Positions 1-5,102 are shown, numbered from the stretch's first letter. The stretch: 5,171 nucleotides of DNA from Hyphomicrobiales bacterium (GCA_026987255.1 JALSNA010000063.1:1-5171); one strand, 5' to 3'. Notes: generated by a model from the sequence alone, not told the origin. Made by a program: numbers and translations.

Positions 1-52
1 AATACTTCACATGCGACTCGTAAAGCCCGTCCGGGTATCTCCTGGAGAGGAC

Positions 53-84
53 AAAAAGGCCCGCACCGTCTGGCGCGGGCCTTT
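53..84 (-). terminator. Intrinsic terminator after the membrane-protein gene
   Basis: A perfect 10-bp stem pairs 55-64 with 75-84 (AAAGGCCCGC and GCGGGCCTTT) around a 10-nt loop. Read on the minus strand, the stem is followed at once by a run of five T (57-53, partly shared with the stem). It begins 10 bp after the stop codon of the membrane-protein gene that ends at 95. This is the only convincing rho-independent terminator in the window, and it marks the end of the leftward transcription unit. On the plus strand the trailing T run is short, so leftward termination is favoured. Confidence 0.85.
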
Positions 85-94
85 ATCTTGCCCT

Positions 95-1081
95 TCAGCC
101 GAACAGGATCAGGTGCGAGGTGAGGATGGCGCAGATGCTCACCAGGCCAAAGAGAACGAACAGGCCCGCCGCCAGTCCGGTCAGGCGGCGCAGGCGCGCC
201 GATGGCGCTTGCGCCCCTGACAACAGCGCCAAGGCCGCCGTTCCCAGCGACAGGGCCGTGGCCGAAAACAGCGGCAGGTAGAGCGCATAGCCGATGAAGC
301 CATATTGCGGCTTCATGATGCAGAACGGGCAATGATGGGTGGGGGCCTCATAGATGTAGGACGAGACCGCCGAGATGATGGCAACGATGGCAACGGCGAA
401 AAACACCGCCCCGGCCAGCCCGAAAGCAATCGCCCAGGCGCGCCGCCGCATGGCCAGCGGAGCCAGCGCCAGCAGCAGGCCCAGGCCGCCAAAGAGCGCA
501 TAGAGCGCCAGCTTGGGATCGGCCGAGGCCAGATCCGCCTGGATTCCGGCCCCTTCCGGCGTGAACAGCTTGGAGCAGCACGAGGTGATGACATTGGGAT
601 CGAGGTTGAGAAAATAGAGCCATTGCAGGATGCCCGCCGCCAGCACCAGCGGGGCGAGCAGCAGCAAAAGGGCATACTTGGGCCGCGTCAGGGGATAATC
701 CGGCGCTGCCGCATCGGCGGCATTGACAATGAGCCACACAGAGGCGGTGAAGAATACCGCGATCTGCAACAGGAAGGCGGGCATGCCATAGCCATTGACG
801 TTGATGGTGCCCAGGGCGCACATGGCCCCGGTAAAGAGCACCGCCATGCGGTCGGCATTGTGAACGAACAGGATCAGGGCGGCCAGCTGCAGCAGCATGA
901 CCAGGCGGATGGCGGTGGAGACCAGCCAGGTCTGCTTCTCCATGGCGATCTGGCGCGCATGGCCCGAGGCCGGATCCCAGAAGCGCAGCACCCGCAGGGC
1001 AAAAAGCGCCCCGTATGCCAGCACCGCCATGGAGACCGCCGAGGCCAGCAACAGGGCCATGATGGGCGGATCAAAGATCAT
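95..1081 (-). CDS. Polytopic membrane protein with CC and HHCPFC motifs, function unknown
   Basis: This 328-residue integral membrane protein has about eight hydrophobic segments, near residues 7-29, 54-73, 100-121, 136-156, 191-210, 215-240, 260-288 and 302-325. Two cysteine clusters stand out: a Cys-Cys pair at 168-169 (TSCCSKLF) in the loop after segment 4, and HHCPFCIMK at 249-257 in the loop after segment 6, followed by GFIGY. From the segment order both loops should face the same side of the membrane, so they could form one thiol or metal site. The CPFC motif resembles a redox or soft-metal CxxC, but the protein is not a recognisable DsbD, VKOR or copper-resistance protein. From memory, similar proteins occur near NosL/FtsX-type gene sets in other proteobacteria; I cannot verify this here. 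The start is supported by AGGAGG at 1087-1092, five bases from the ATG. The gene follows the ABC ATPase on the same strand after a 572-bp repeat-filled gap and ends at a terminator, so it may have its own promoter or be the last gene of the operon. Confidence 0.85.
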   Translation of the reverse strand: MIFDPPIMALLLASAVSMAVLAYGALFALRVLRFWDPASGHARQIAMEKQTWLVSTAIRLVMLLQLAALILFVHNADRMAVLFTGAMCALGTINVNGYGMPAFLLQIAVFFTASVWLIVNAADAAAPDYPLTRPKYALLLLLAPLVLAAGILQWLYFLNLDPNVITSCCSKLFTPEGAGIQADLASADPKLALYALFGGLGLLLALAPLAMRRRAWAIAFGLAGAVFFAVAIVAIISAVSSYIYEAPTHHCPFCIMKPQYGFIGYALYLPLFSATALSLGTAALALLSGAQAPSARLRRLTGLAAGLFVLFGLVSICAILTSHLILFG

Positions 1082-1097
1082 CGCGCCCTCCTGTGCT

Positions 1098-1117
1098 GGT
1101 ATCCAAACCCCATTCCA
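1098..1117 (+). repeat. Left outer inverted-repeat arm
   Basis: This 20-bp arm reads GGTATCCAAACCCCATTCCA. It matches 17 of 20 bases of the reverse complement of 1599-1618. It sits immediately upstream of the ribosome binding site of the membrane-protein gene. Together the two arms bracket about 521 bp of repeats. No transposase is present between them, and flanking target duplication is at best GTGC, which is too short to trust. Confidence 0.6.
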
Positions 1118-1121
1118 CGAC

Positions 1122-1138
1122 TTGCGTCATGAGCGCAA
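1122..1138. promoter_or_regulatory. Small dyad upstream of the membrane-protein gene
   Basis: TTGCG and CGCAA are 5-bp inverted half-sites separated by 7 bp, about 41 bp upstream of the ATG at 1081. The size and position would suit an operator for a dimeric regulator. It is not an FNR/NNR box (TTGAT-N4-ATCAA). No promoter elements are clear around it, so it may be chance. Confidence 0.2.
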
Positions 1139-1169
1139 TTCCTCCCCTCCCTGCAAGGGCAGTGCTGTC

Positions 1170-1197
1170 GCATTTGGCCAAAATGCAATCGTGCTCT
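1170..1197. repeat. Diverged direct repeat, copy A
   Basis: This copy runs from GCATTTGGCC to CGTGCTCT. It aligns with 1371-1396 in the same orientation, with about 24 matching bases and a few single-base gaps. Both copies contain the self-complementary core TTGGCCAA or its near form and end in CGTGCTCT. The copies lie 201 bp apart, one inside and one outside the interval between the palindrome pair. This suggests that a segment was duplicated. Confidence 0.55.
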
Positions 1198-1273
1198 TGC
1201 GGTCAAGCCGCCGGATTTGCCAGTTCAGCGTGAACTTTCCGGCATGACACTGACGACGGCCCCGCACTCCAAC

Positions 1274-1299
1274 GTCATTCCCGCGGAAGCGGGAATCCA
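1274..1299 (+). repeat. 26-bp palindromic repeat (REP-like), left copy
   Basis: The sequence folds as an 8-bp hairpin: ATTCCCGC (1277-1284), loop GGAA, GCGGGAAT (1289-1296). It begins with GTC and ends with CCA. It belongs to the widespread proteobacterial GTCATTCCCGC...GGAATCCA type of extragenic repeat. It is an inverted partner of 1396-1421, with 23 of 26 bases identical after reverse-complementing. Confidence 0.85.
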
Positions 1300-1370
1300 T
1301 CGCACCTTTCGGAACGGGTTTATGCAAAATATATGTAACAAACTGAAACCAAAGGAGAAAATCGTCAACG

Positions 1371-1396
1371 GCATTGGCCAAATGGCAACGTGCTCT
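1371..1396. repeat. Diverged direct repeat, copy B
   Basis: This copy runs from GCATTGGCCA to CGTGCTCT and aligns with 1170-1197. It abuts the right palindromic repeat directly, sharing the T at 1396, whereas copy A has no palindrome next to it. Confidence 0.55.
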
Positions 1397-1421
1397 GGAT
1401 CCCCGCTTTCGCGGGGATGAC
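1396..1421 (-). repeat. 26-bp palindromic repeat (REP-like), right copy
   Basis: It folds as an 8-bp hairpin: ATCCCCGC (1399-1406), loop TTTC, GCGGGGAT (1411-1418). It lies in inverted orientation to 1274-1299. Of the three differences between the copies, two (T to C on one arm and A to G on the other) are compensatory and keep the stem perfect. The third is in the loop. Confidence 0.85.
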
Positions 1422-1493
1422 GAGGGGAGCGGAGATGACGAGGGGAGCGGGGATGACGAGGGGAGCGGGGATGACGAGGGGAGCGGGGATGAC
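1416..1493. repeat. 18-bp tandem repeat array, 4.3 units
   Basis: The unit is GATGACGAGGGGAGCGGG. Copies start at 1416, 1434, 1452 and 1470, followed by a partial GATGAC at 1488-1493. The first unit differs by one base (A at 1433) and the next three are identical, which indicates recent expansion. The first unit begins with GATGAC, the outer end of the right 26-bp palindrome, and each unit boundary rebuilds GCGGGGATGAC. The array therefore appears to have grown from that arm by slippage or unequal exchange. The period is a multiple of three, which explains the spurious repeat-peptide reading frames here. Confidence 0.9.
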
Positions 1494-1513
1494 GTGAGAG
1501 ACAGGTTTTCAGA

Positions 1514-1568
1514 ATGGTTCCTAGACGCCAGTGTGCCTGCGCAGGAGTGACGTTGAAGAGAGAACCAT
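1514..1568. repeat. Imperfect 55-bp dyad, probable degenerate palindromic repeat
   Basis: ATGGTTC (1514-1520) pairs with GAACCAT (1562-1568). A perfect 10-bp palindrome, CCTGCGCAGG (1536-1545), sits almost exactly at the centre. Part of the intervening sequence also pairs weakly. On the minus strand the stretch from 1551 begins GTCACTCC, close to the GTCATTCC end of the 26-bp repeats, so this may be a third, decayed member of that family. Confidence 0.45.
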
Positions 1569-1598
1569 GTGAGCGCACCAGCGACAGACCCGGGCTTT

Positions 1599-1618
1599 TG
1601 GAATGAGGCCTGGATACC
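1599..1618 (-). repeat. Right outer inverted-repeat arm
   Basis: This arm reads TGGAATGAGGCCTGGATACC on the plus strand. Its reverse complement matches 1098-1117 at 17 of 20 bases. It starts 36 bp beyond the stop codon of the ABC ATPase gene, so the pair brackets nearly the whole intergenic gap without entering either gene. Confidence 0.6.
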
Positions 1619-1653
1619 GGTGCGCTTTCCTGGGCCTGAAAGAATCGCCGCCA

Positions 1654-2337
1654 TCATCTTTCCTCCACCGTGGCGATGCGGCCATCTTCCATGTCCACCA
1701 CCACATCCACCACATCGGCATTGAAGATGCGCTCGTCGTGGCTGGTGATGATGATGCTCTTGCCGGCCTGCTTGAGTTGCCGCACCTCGTCGAGGAACTG
1801 CCCGGCGAGGCGCGAATCCAGATTTGCGGTGGGCTCATCGGCGATGATCCATTGCGGATCGTTGATGAGGGCGCGCGCTATGGCCACCCTTTGCGATTCG
1901 CCGCCCGAGAGCACCTCCGTTTTCATCCGCGCCTTGTGGGCGAGCTGGAAGCGCTCCAGCAGCGCCCCGGCGCGCGCCCGCAGGCCGCGGTAGTCCGGCC
2001 CCAGCGGATAGGCGGGGATCATGACGTTCTCGATGACGCTCAGCCCGCGGATCAAATTGAAGCGCTGAAAGACGAAGCCGAAGGTCTCGCGCCGCACGGC
2101 GGCCATGAAATGCTCCGGCAGGGCGGAGATGATCCTGCCATCCAGCCGGATGCGCCCGGAGGTGGGCCGCGCCAGACAGCCCACCAGGGTCAGCAAGGTG
2201 GTCTTGCCCGATCCCGACGGGCCCTTGAAGACCGTCACCCTGCCTTCGGGAATGGTTAGCGAGACATCGCGCAGCGCCACAACCTCGTTGGGCTGGCCCT
2301 CGTTGTAGATCTTGGTGACTTCGTTCAGCTCGATCAT
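1654..2337 (-). CDS. ABC transporter ATPase, MacB/LolD type
   Basis: This 227-residue protein is a complete nucleotide-binding subunit of usual family length that powers the adjacent FtsX-type permease from the cytoplasm. Visible motifs are Walker A GPSGSGKTT (39-47), the Q-loop in FVFQRFNL (Q91), the signature LSGGESQRVAIARAL (143-157), Walker B WIIADEP with catalytic Glu168, the D-loop NLDS (172-175) and the switch His200 in ITSHD. The N-terminal pattern, with YNEGQPNEVVALRDVSL, is typical of the MacB/LolD/FtsE group. That group drives conformational work on the periplasmic side more often than classical transmembrane transport. Its ATG overlaps the permease stop codon as ATGA and has no strong Shine-Dalgarno of its own, which indicates translational coupling and a fixed stoichiometry with the permease. 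It is not NosF-like in context, since no nosD or nosY lies beside it. Confidence 0.95.
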   Translation of the reverse strand: MIELNEVTKIYNEGQPNEVVALRDVSLTIPEGRVTVFKGPSGSGKTTLLTLVGCLARPTSGRIRLDGRIISALPEHFMAAVRRETFGFVFQRFNLIRGLSVIENVMIPAYPLGPDYRGLRARAGALLERFQLAHKARMKTEVLSGGESQRVAIARALINDPQWIIADEPTANLDSRLAGQFLDEVRQLKQAGKSIIITSHDERIFNADVVDVVVDMEDGRIATVEER

Positions 2338-3482
2338 CGCATCACCACGTCAGGGTCGGTAATGGCCGCCTTCCAGATGGGCACCAGGGTGGCGGCGGTG
2401 AAGGGAATGATGGTGATGAAGGCCAGCGTGACCAGTTGCAGCCTGTCCACCGAAGGGGTCAGATGAATGCGCGGATAGAGCACCGACCAGCCCTTGAGCA
2501 CCGGGGCGAGCACCCCGGCATCGAAGAAGAAGACATGGGCATAGGCGCCCGCAACGCCGATGATGAAGGCGGCCAGCGAGATCAGCGCACCTTCCCAGAA
2601 CTTCATCGCCAGAATGTCCGAGGTCTCCCAGCCCAGGGCCTTGAGAATGCCGATCTCGCGCCGCTCCCCGGCCGACAGCCCGGAGGCCTTGTCGAAGGCG
2701 AATATGGCAAAGGCCACCAGGGCGGCGCTGAGCATGGCCAGAACGATGCCCTCGCGCCAGGAAAAGACGTTTTCATAGGTGCGCAGTATGTCGGCGCGGG
2801 TGATGACCCGCGCGGTGGGCAGAAGGCGCGAAATCTTCTCGACGATCTTGGCCACCTCGTTGCGGTTGCGCACCTGCATGGAAATGTCGGTGAACCCGGC
2901 CCCTTCGGGCAGCGAGAAGAAGCGCAGGAAATCGGCGCGCGCCATGAGCACCAGATCGGCGCTCATCAGCTCCGATGTTTCGGGCAATGTGCGCTTGATC
3001 TTGAGCTTGAAGAGCTTGCCGGAGGGCGACAGCAGCATCAGCCAGCCCAGGTTGCGCCCATCGCGCAGCCGCTTGATGGAGGCCCCGATGATGGTCTCGC
3101 CGGGTTTGAGGGCATAATCCGGCTTGTCCGCCGGGGGTGTCATGACAGTATAGTTCGCGCCGGTGGCCTTGTCATAGAAATAGCCCCACAGGCGGCCCTG
3201 GACATGGCGCGCCCCGCGCATGTGGCGCAGCTTGTCCAGCCATTGGGGCGGGGCCAGGGCATGGCGGCCCATGACCAGGTTCTGCACCGTCACCTCCGGT
3301 GCGCCCTGCAGGGCGGCGGCGGCCTCGCGGCGCAGCGCCGAGCCGAAGAAGATCACCGAGGCGAGGATGAAGATCATCAGCGCATAGACCCCCAGCAGCA
3401 TGGCGTTGCGCCCCTTGCGGCGCAGGGCGGCGGCGAGGGTGAAATCCACCAGGTAGCGCTGGCGGGCCAGCCAGGTTTTCAT
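2334..3482 (-). CDS. ABC transporter permease, FtsX/MacB family
   Basis: This 382-residue inner-membrane subunit has the classical MacB layout. TM1 is near residues 27-49, followed by a periplasmic domain of about 190 residues (50-243) and then three TM helices near 244-263, 297-320 and 349-370. The cytoplasmic stretch ERREIGILKALGWETSDIL (273-291) is the conserved FtsX-family coupling region that contacts the ATPase. The C-terminal WKAAITDPDVVMR also fits the family. It probably works as a homodimer with the downstream ATPase. No MacA-like adaptor or TolC-like partner is encoded nearby, so a tripartite drug-efflux role is unlikely. The neighbouring exported metal-binding proteins make them plausible clients. 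The start has AAGGAGG (3490-3496) seven bases upstream and overlaps the stop of the preceding gene as ATGA. Confidence 0.93.
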   Translation of the reverse strand: MKTWLARQRYLVDFTLAAALRRKGRNAMLLGVYALMIFILASVIFFGSALRREAAAALQGAPEVTVQNLVMGRHALAPPQWLDKLRHMRGARHVQGRLWGYFYDKATGANYTVMTPPADKPDYALKPGETIIGASIKRLRDGRNLGWLMLLSPSGKLFKLKIKRTLPETSELMSADLVLMARADFLRFFSLPEGAGFTDISMQVRNRNEVAKIVEKISRLLPTARVITRADILRTYENVFSWREGIVLAMLSAALVAFAIFAFDKASGLSAGERREIGILKALGWETSDILAMKFWEGALISLAAFIIGVAGAYAHVFFFDAGVLAPVLKGWSVLYPRIHLTPSVDRLQLVTLAFITIIPFTAATLVPIWKAAITDPDVVMR

Positions 3483-3811
3483 GATCCGCCCTCCTTGCCG
3501 ATGGTGCTGGCAAATCCCCCCGTGGGGCCGAAGCGGCGCGGCGGCGAGGCCAGCGAGCCGGTGGGGAAATGCTCGAAACTCATGGGCGCATCCTGAAAGG
3601 GGCTGAACAGATCGGCCTGGGACAGATGGCGCACGAAGCGCGCCTCGCTGAACAGGGCGATGTCGGTCAGCCCCAGGTCCGCGCTCATTTTCGCCATGCG
3701 GCTGATGGCCGGCCCGTCGCGCCCGGCGCGCACAAGGCCATGGCCGGCCTCCAGCGCAAGCGCGCCAAGACCGGTGGCCAGCAGGGCAAGGACAAGCGTG
3801 GATTTGCGCAT
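3479..3811 (-). CDS. Small exported protein of unknown function
   Basis: The protein has 110 residues. Residues 1-22 form a short basic start and a hydrophobic stretch (LVLALLATGLGALAL), which is a Sec signal peptide or membrane anchor; no lipobox cysteine is present and the protein has no cysteine at all. The stretch at about 46-88 (beginning LGLTDIALFSEARFVRHLSQ and ending near HFPTGSLASPP) looks like a folded, conserved core. The C-terminus is glycine- and proline-rich. I recall similar short proteins beside FtsX-type ABC genes in other proteobacteria but cannot confirm this. It starts 17 bp after the second NosL gene, with AAGGGGG about eight bases before the ATG, and its TGA overlaps the permease ATG. 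This tight coupling suggests a periplasmic partner of the permease. Confidence 0.82.
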   Translation of the reverse strand: MRKSTLVLALLATGLGALALEAGHGLVRAGRDGPAISRMAKMSADLGLTDIALFSEARFVRHLSQADLFSPFQDAPMSFEHFPTGSLASPPRRFGPTGGFASTIGKEGGS

Positions 3812-3828
3812 GGGTTTTGCCCCCTTGC

Positions 3829-4380
3829 CTATTTCAATTCCTTGCCGTGGAGGATGAACCTGCCATCGTCCAGACCCAGCAACATGGGCATGTCCACGTC
3901 CTGAAAGCGGATGATCGCCTTGCCGTGGTGATCCTTCATGAACTCCTTGGCGTCATACATGTCCGGATGCGGGACGAGCTCGTGCCCCATGGGGCCGGTG
4001 ACATCGGAGCCGATGACATAGAGGGCCTTTTTCGCATCGATCATTTCAGTGGAGTAATAGGCGGTGACGCCGAAATGTTTCACATCCTTCTGCCGGTGGC
4101 CGTGGGTATCGTATTTTTTCATGTTCAGCCAGAACTTGAAGGCATCCTTGGCGCCATCGAAATGCACATGGGTTCCATCCGTGAACTCCATGGTGGCGAT
4201 CCATTCGTAATAGCGCGCCGGAAACATGCCGCACACCGGGCAGGCATCATGCTCGGTGGGCTTGGGCAGATGCAGGCGCGGCGCGGCGTTGCGGGTGTCC
4301 TCCACACCGGCGGCCATCGCCGGGGCAGCCAGGGTCAGGGCGCATGCCGCGATGAACAGGCGGCGGGAGATACGGGACAT
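3829..4380 (-). CDS. NosL-family exported copper-binding protein, second paralogue
   Basis: This 183-residue protein belongs to the NosL family, whose characterised members are periplasmic Cu(I)-binding proteins that aid nitrous oxide reductase maturation. It shows HDACPVCGM (44-52, Cys47 and Cys50), a histidine pair at 71 and 73 (THVHF), and MGHELVPH (131-138), close to the family's usual MG-x-E-x-VP motif. This makes it the more canonical of the two paralogues. The leader MSRISRRLFIAA fits the Tat pattern S-R-R-x-F-I, with likely cleavage after AMA near residue 23. Cys13 (IAAC) loosely resembles a lipobox, but the hydrophobic stretch before it is too short to be convincing. The in-frame upstream ATG (4422) is rejected because AAGGA at 4388-4392 is correctly spaced from this one and the leader then begins cleanly. 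It is the gene just before the small exported protein and ABC genes. The metal is inferred as copper from the family. Confidence 0.9.
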   Translation of the reverse strand: MSRISRRLFIAACALTLAAPAMAAGVEDTRNAAPRLHLPKPTEHDACPVCGMFPARYYEWIATMEFTDGTHVHFDGAKDAFKFWLNMKKYDTHGHRQKDVKHFGVTAYYSTEMIDAKKALYVIGSDVTGPMGHELVPHPDMYDAKEFMKDHHGKAIIRFQDVDMPMLLGLDDGRFILHGKELK

Positions 4381-4387
4381 GGCGATT

Positions 4388-4392
4388 TCCTT
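4388..4392 (-). promoter_or_regulatory. Ribosome binding site deciding the start of the second NosL gene
   Basis: AAGGA on the minus strand lies seven bases upstream of the ATG at 4380. It favours this start over the in-frame ATG 42 bp upstream, which would add 14 residues before the twin-arginine leader. Confidence 0.75.
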
Positions 4393-4412
4393 GAAAAAGG
4401 GGAGATGGCAAA

Positions 4413-4428
4413 GGGGGCGCACGCCCCC
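4413..4428 (-). other. GC hairpin between the two NosL genes
   Basis: GGGGGC (4413-4418) pairs with GCCCCC (4423-4428) around a 4-nt loop within the 79-bp gap. On the minus strand it is followed by only three T (CTTTGCC), so it is a poor full terminator. It could act as an attenuator or mRNA-stabilising stem that sets different expression of the first gene and the genes after it. Confidence 0.4.
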
Positions 4429-4459
4429 CTGCCGTTTCGGGAATGGAATGAGAGGGCCA

Positions 4460-5089
4460 TCAGCCCTTGGAGTTCATTTTCATCATTTTCATCTTCTTCA
4501 TCATGTGGGCGCGCTTTTCCGCCCGCATCTTGCGCGAGCGGGCGCTGTCGGCCCCGAGACTCTTGTAGGCTTCCGCCAGGGCCTCGTCGAAGCCCACCGT
4601 TTTCGCGCCGGTGGCCTTGGCCTTGGCGGCATCGGCATAGGCCCACTTGCGCACCTTGGTCATGGTGCCCATCTTGGTGGGATCGATGATATAGGTGGCC
4701 TTTTCCACCTCCACCAGCGGCTTGACCTTGGCATCCGCGCCGGCATCGCCCACCCAGATTTTCTTCGGCCCGCGATCCAGATTGATGGCAAAAGCCACCG
4801 CTACGCAACGGATGGAGCAGGTGCCCTCCGCCGTGCCGTCGTCATACTGGATCAGGTGGCGTGTGTGGCTCCACATCTTGCGGTCCATGCCGCAATAGGG
4901 GCAGCGCGGATACTTCTTGAACTCATCCCTGGTGGGATTGGCATCCTTGATGACCGGCGAATTGACGCCATGCTCCTTTTGCCAGACCCAGGGCGGGGTC
5001 ATCTTCATCTTGGCGAAACCGGCCCTGGCGCCAGCTGCCAGACCGACGGCCGCGATGGAGGCCGCGCTCAGCAATTCTCTGCGATTCAT
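4460..5089 (-). CDS. NosL-family exported protein with Met-rich tail
   Basis: This 209-residue divergent NosL-like protein is predicted to be periplasmic. The core has CPYCGMD (63-69) with the family's C-x-x-C-G-M, then His75 and His78, and CSIRC (91-95) giving a second cysteine pair. The canonical MG-x-E-x-VP motif is replaced by KMGTMTKVRKWAYAD (from 139), keeping two methionines. The C-terminus is lysine- and methionine-rich, with six methionines within 196-205 and His195 beside them; such clusters often bind Cu(I) in periplasmic copper proteins. The leader MNRRELLSAASIAAVGLAAG has a twin arginine and likely cleavage after ARA near residue 23, suggesting Tat export. The start at 5089 was chosen over the in-frame ATG at 5131 because AGGAG (5098-5102) lies eight bases upstream. 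It is the first visible gene of the cluster, 79 bp before its paralogue. No promoter is evident in the 82 bp to the window edge. Confidence 0.87.
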   Translation of the reverse strand: MNRRELLSAASIAAVGLAAGARAGFAKMKMTPPWVWQKEHGVNSPVIKDANPTRDEFKKYPRCPYCGMDRKMWSHTRHLIQYDDGTAEGTCSIRCVAVAFAINLDRGPKKIWVGDAGADAKVKPLVEVEKATYIIDPTKMGTMTKVRKWAYADAAKAKATGAKTVGFDEALAEAYKSLGADSARSRKMRAEKRAHMMKKMKMMKMNSKG

Positions 5090-5097
5090 GGTGATGT

Positions 5098-5102
5098 CTC
5101 CT
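5098..5102 (-). promoter_or_regulatory. Ribosome binding site deciding the start of the first NosL gene
   Basis: AGGAG on the minus strand lies eight bases from the ATG at 5089. It selects the start that places the twin-arginine leader at the N-terminus and rejects the in-frame ATG at 5131. No FNR-type box or clear -35/-10 pair is visible between 5090 and 5171; the promoter may lie outside the window. Confidence 0.75.

Larger units (their letters stand above)
1082..1653. repeat. 572-bp non-coding gap filled with nested repeats
   Basis: No credible gene lies here. The open frames that cross it only translate repeats (for example SSPLPS repeated). It contains, from left to right: an outer inverted-repeat arm (1098-1117), a small dyad (1122-1138), one copy of a diverged direct repeat (1170-1197), a 26-bp palindrome (1274-1299), an AT-richer core (about 1310-1368), the second direct-repeat copy (1371-1396), an inverted partner of the 26-bp palindrome (1396-1421), an 18-bp tandem array (1416-1493), a degenerate long dyad (1514-1568) and the second outer arm (1599-1618). 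It separates the ABC ATPase gene from the membrane-protein gene. A promoter for the latter would have to lie here, but I see no convincing -35/-10 pair. Confidence 0.8.

Noticed and set aside
305..1132. Plus-strand open frame (275 codons) opposite the membrane-protein gene
   Set aside because: It has a charged low-complexity composition with no recognisable domain and lies antisense to a gene with clear TM helices, a strong ribosome binding site and a terminator.
1315..1368. Promoter in the AT-richer core of the repeat island (minus strand TTGACG and TATATT/CATAAA-like boxes)
   Set aside because: No pair of boxes has acceptable spacing, and the AT-rich stretch is part of the repeat element itself.
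1416..1493. Possible CRISPR array
   Set aside because: The 18-bp units are contiguous with no unique spacers, so it is a simple tandem repeat.
1127..1657. Minus-strand open frame encoding repeated SSPLPS
   Set aside because: The repeated peptide is only the 18-bp tandem array read in frame, and the rest crosses palindromic repeats and the ATPase end. No ribosome binding site or domain supports it.
1654..3482. Assignment of the ABC pair as NosF/NosY
   Set aside because: The permease has the four-TM FtsX/MacB layout with a large periplasmic domain, unlike the NosY type, and nosD is absent.
2436..3596. Long plus-strand open frame (386 codons) opposite the permease gene
   Set aside because: It is the antisense of a well-supported ABC permease; its Gln/Gly/His-rich composition with no domain is typical of shadows in GC-rich DNA.
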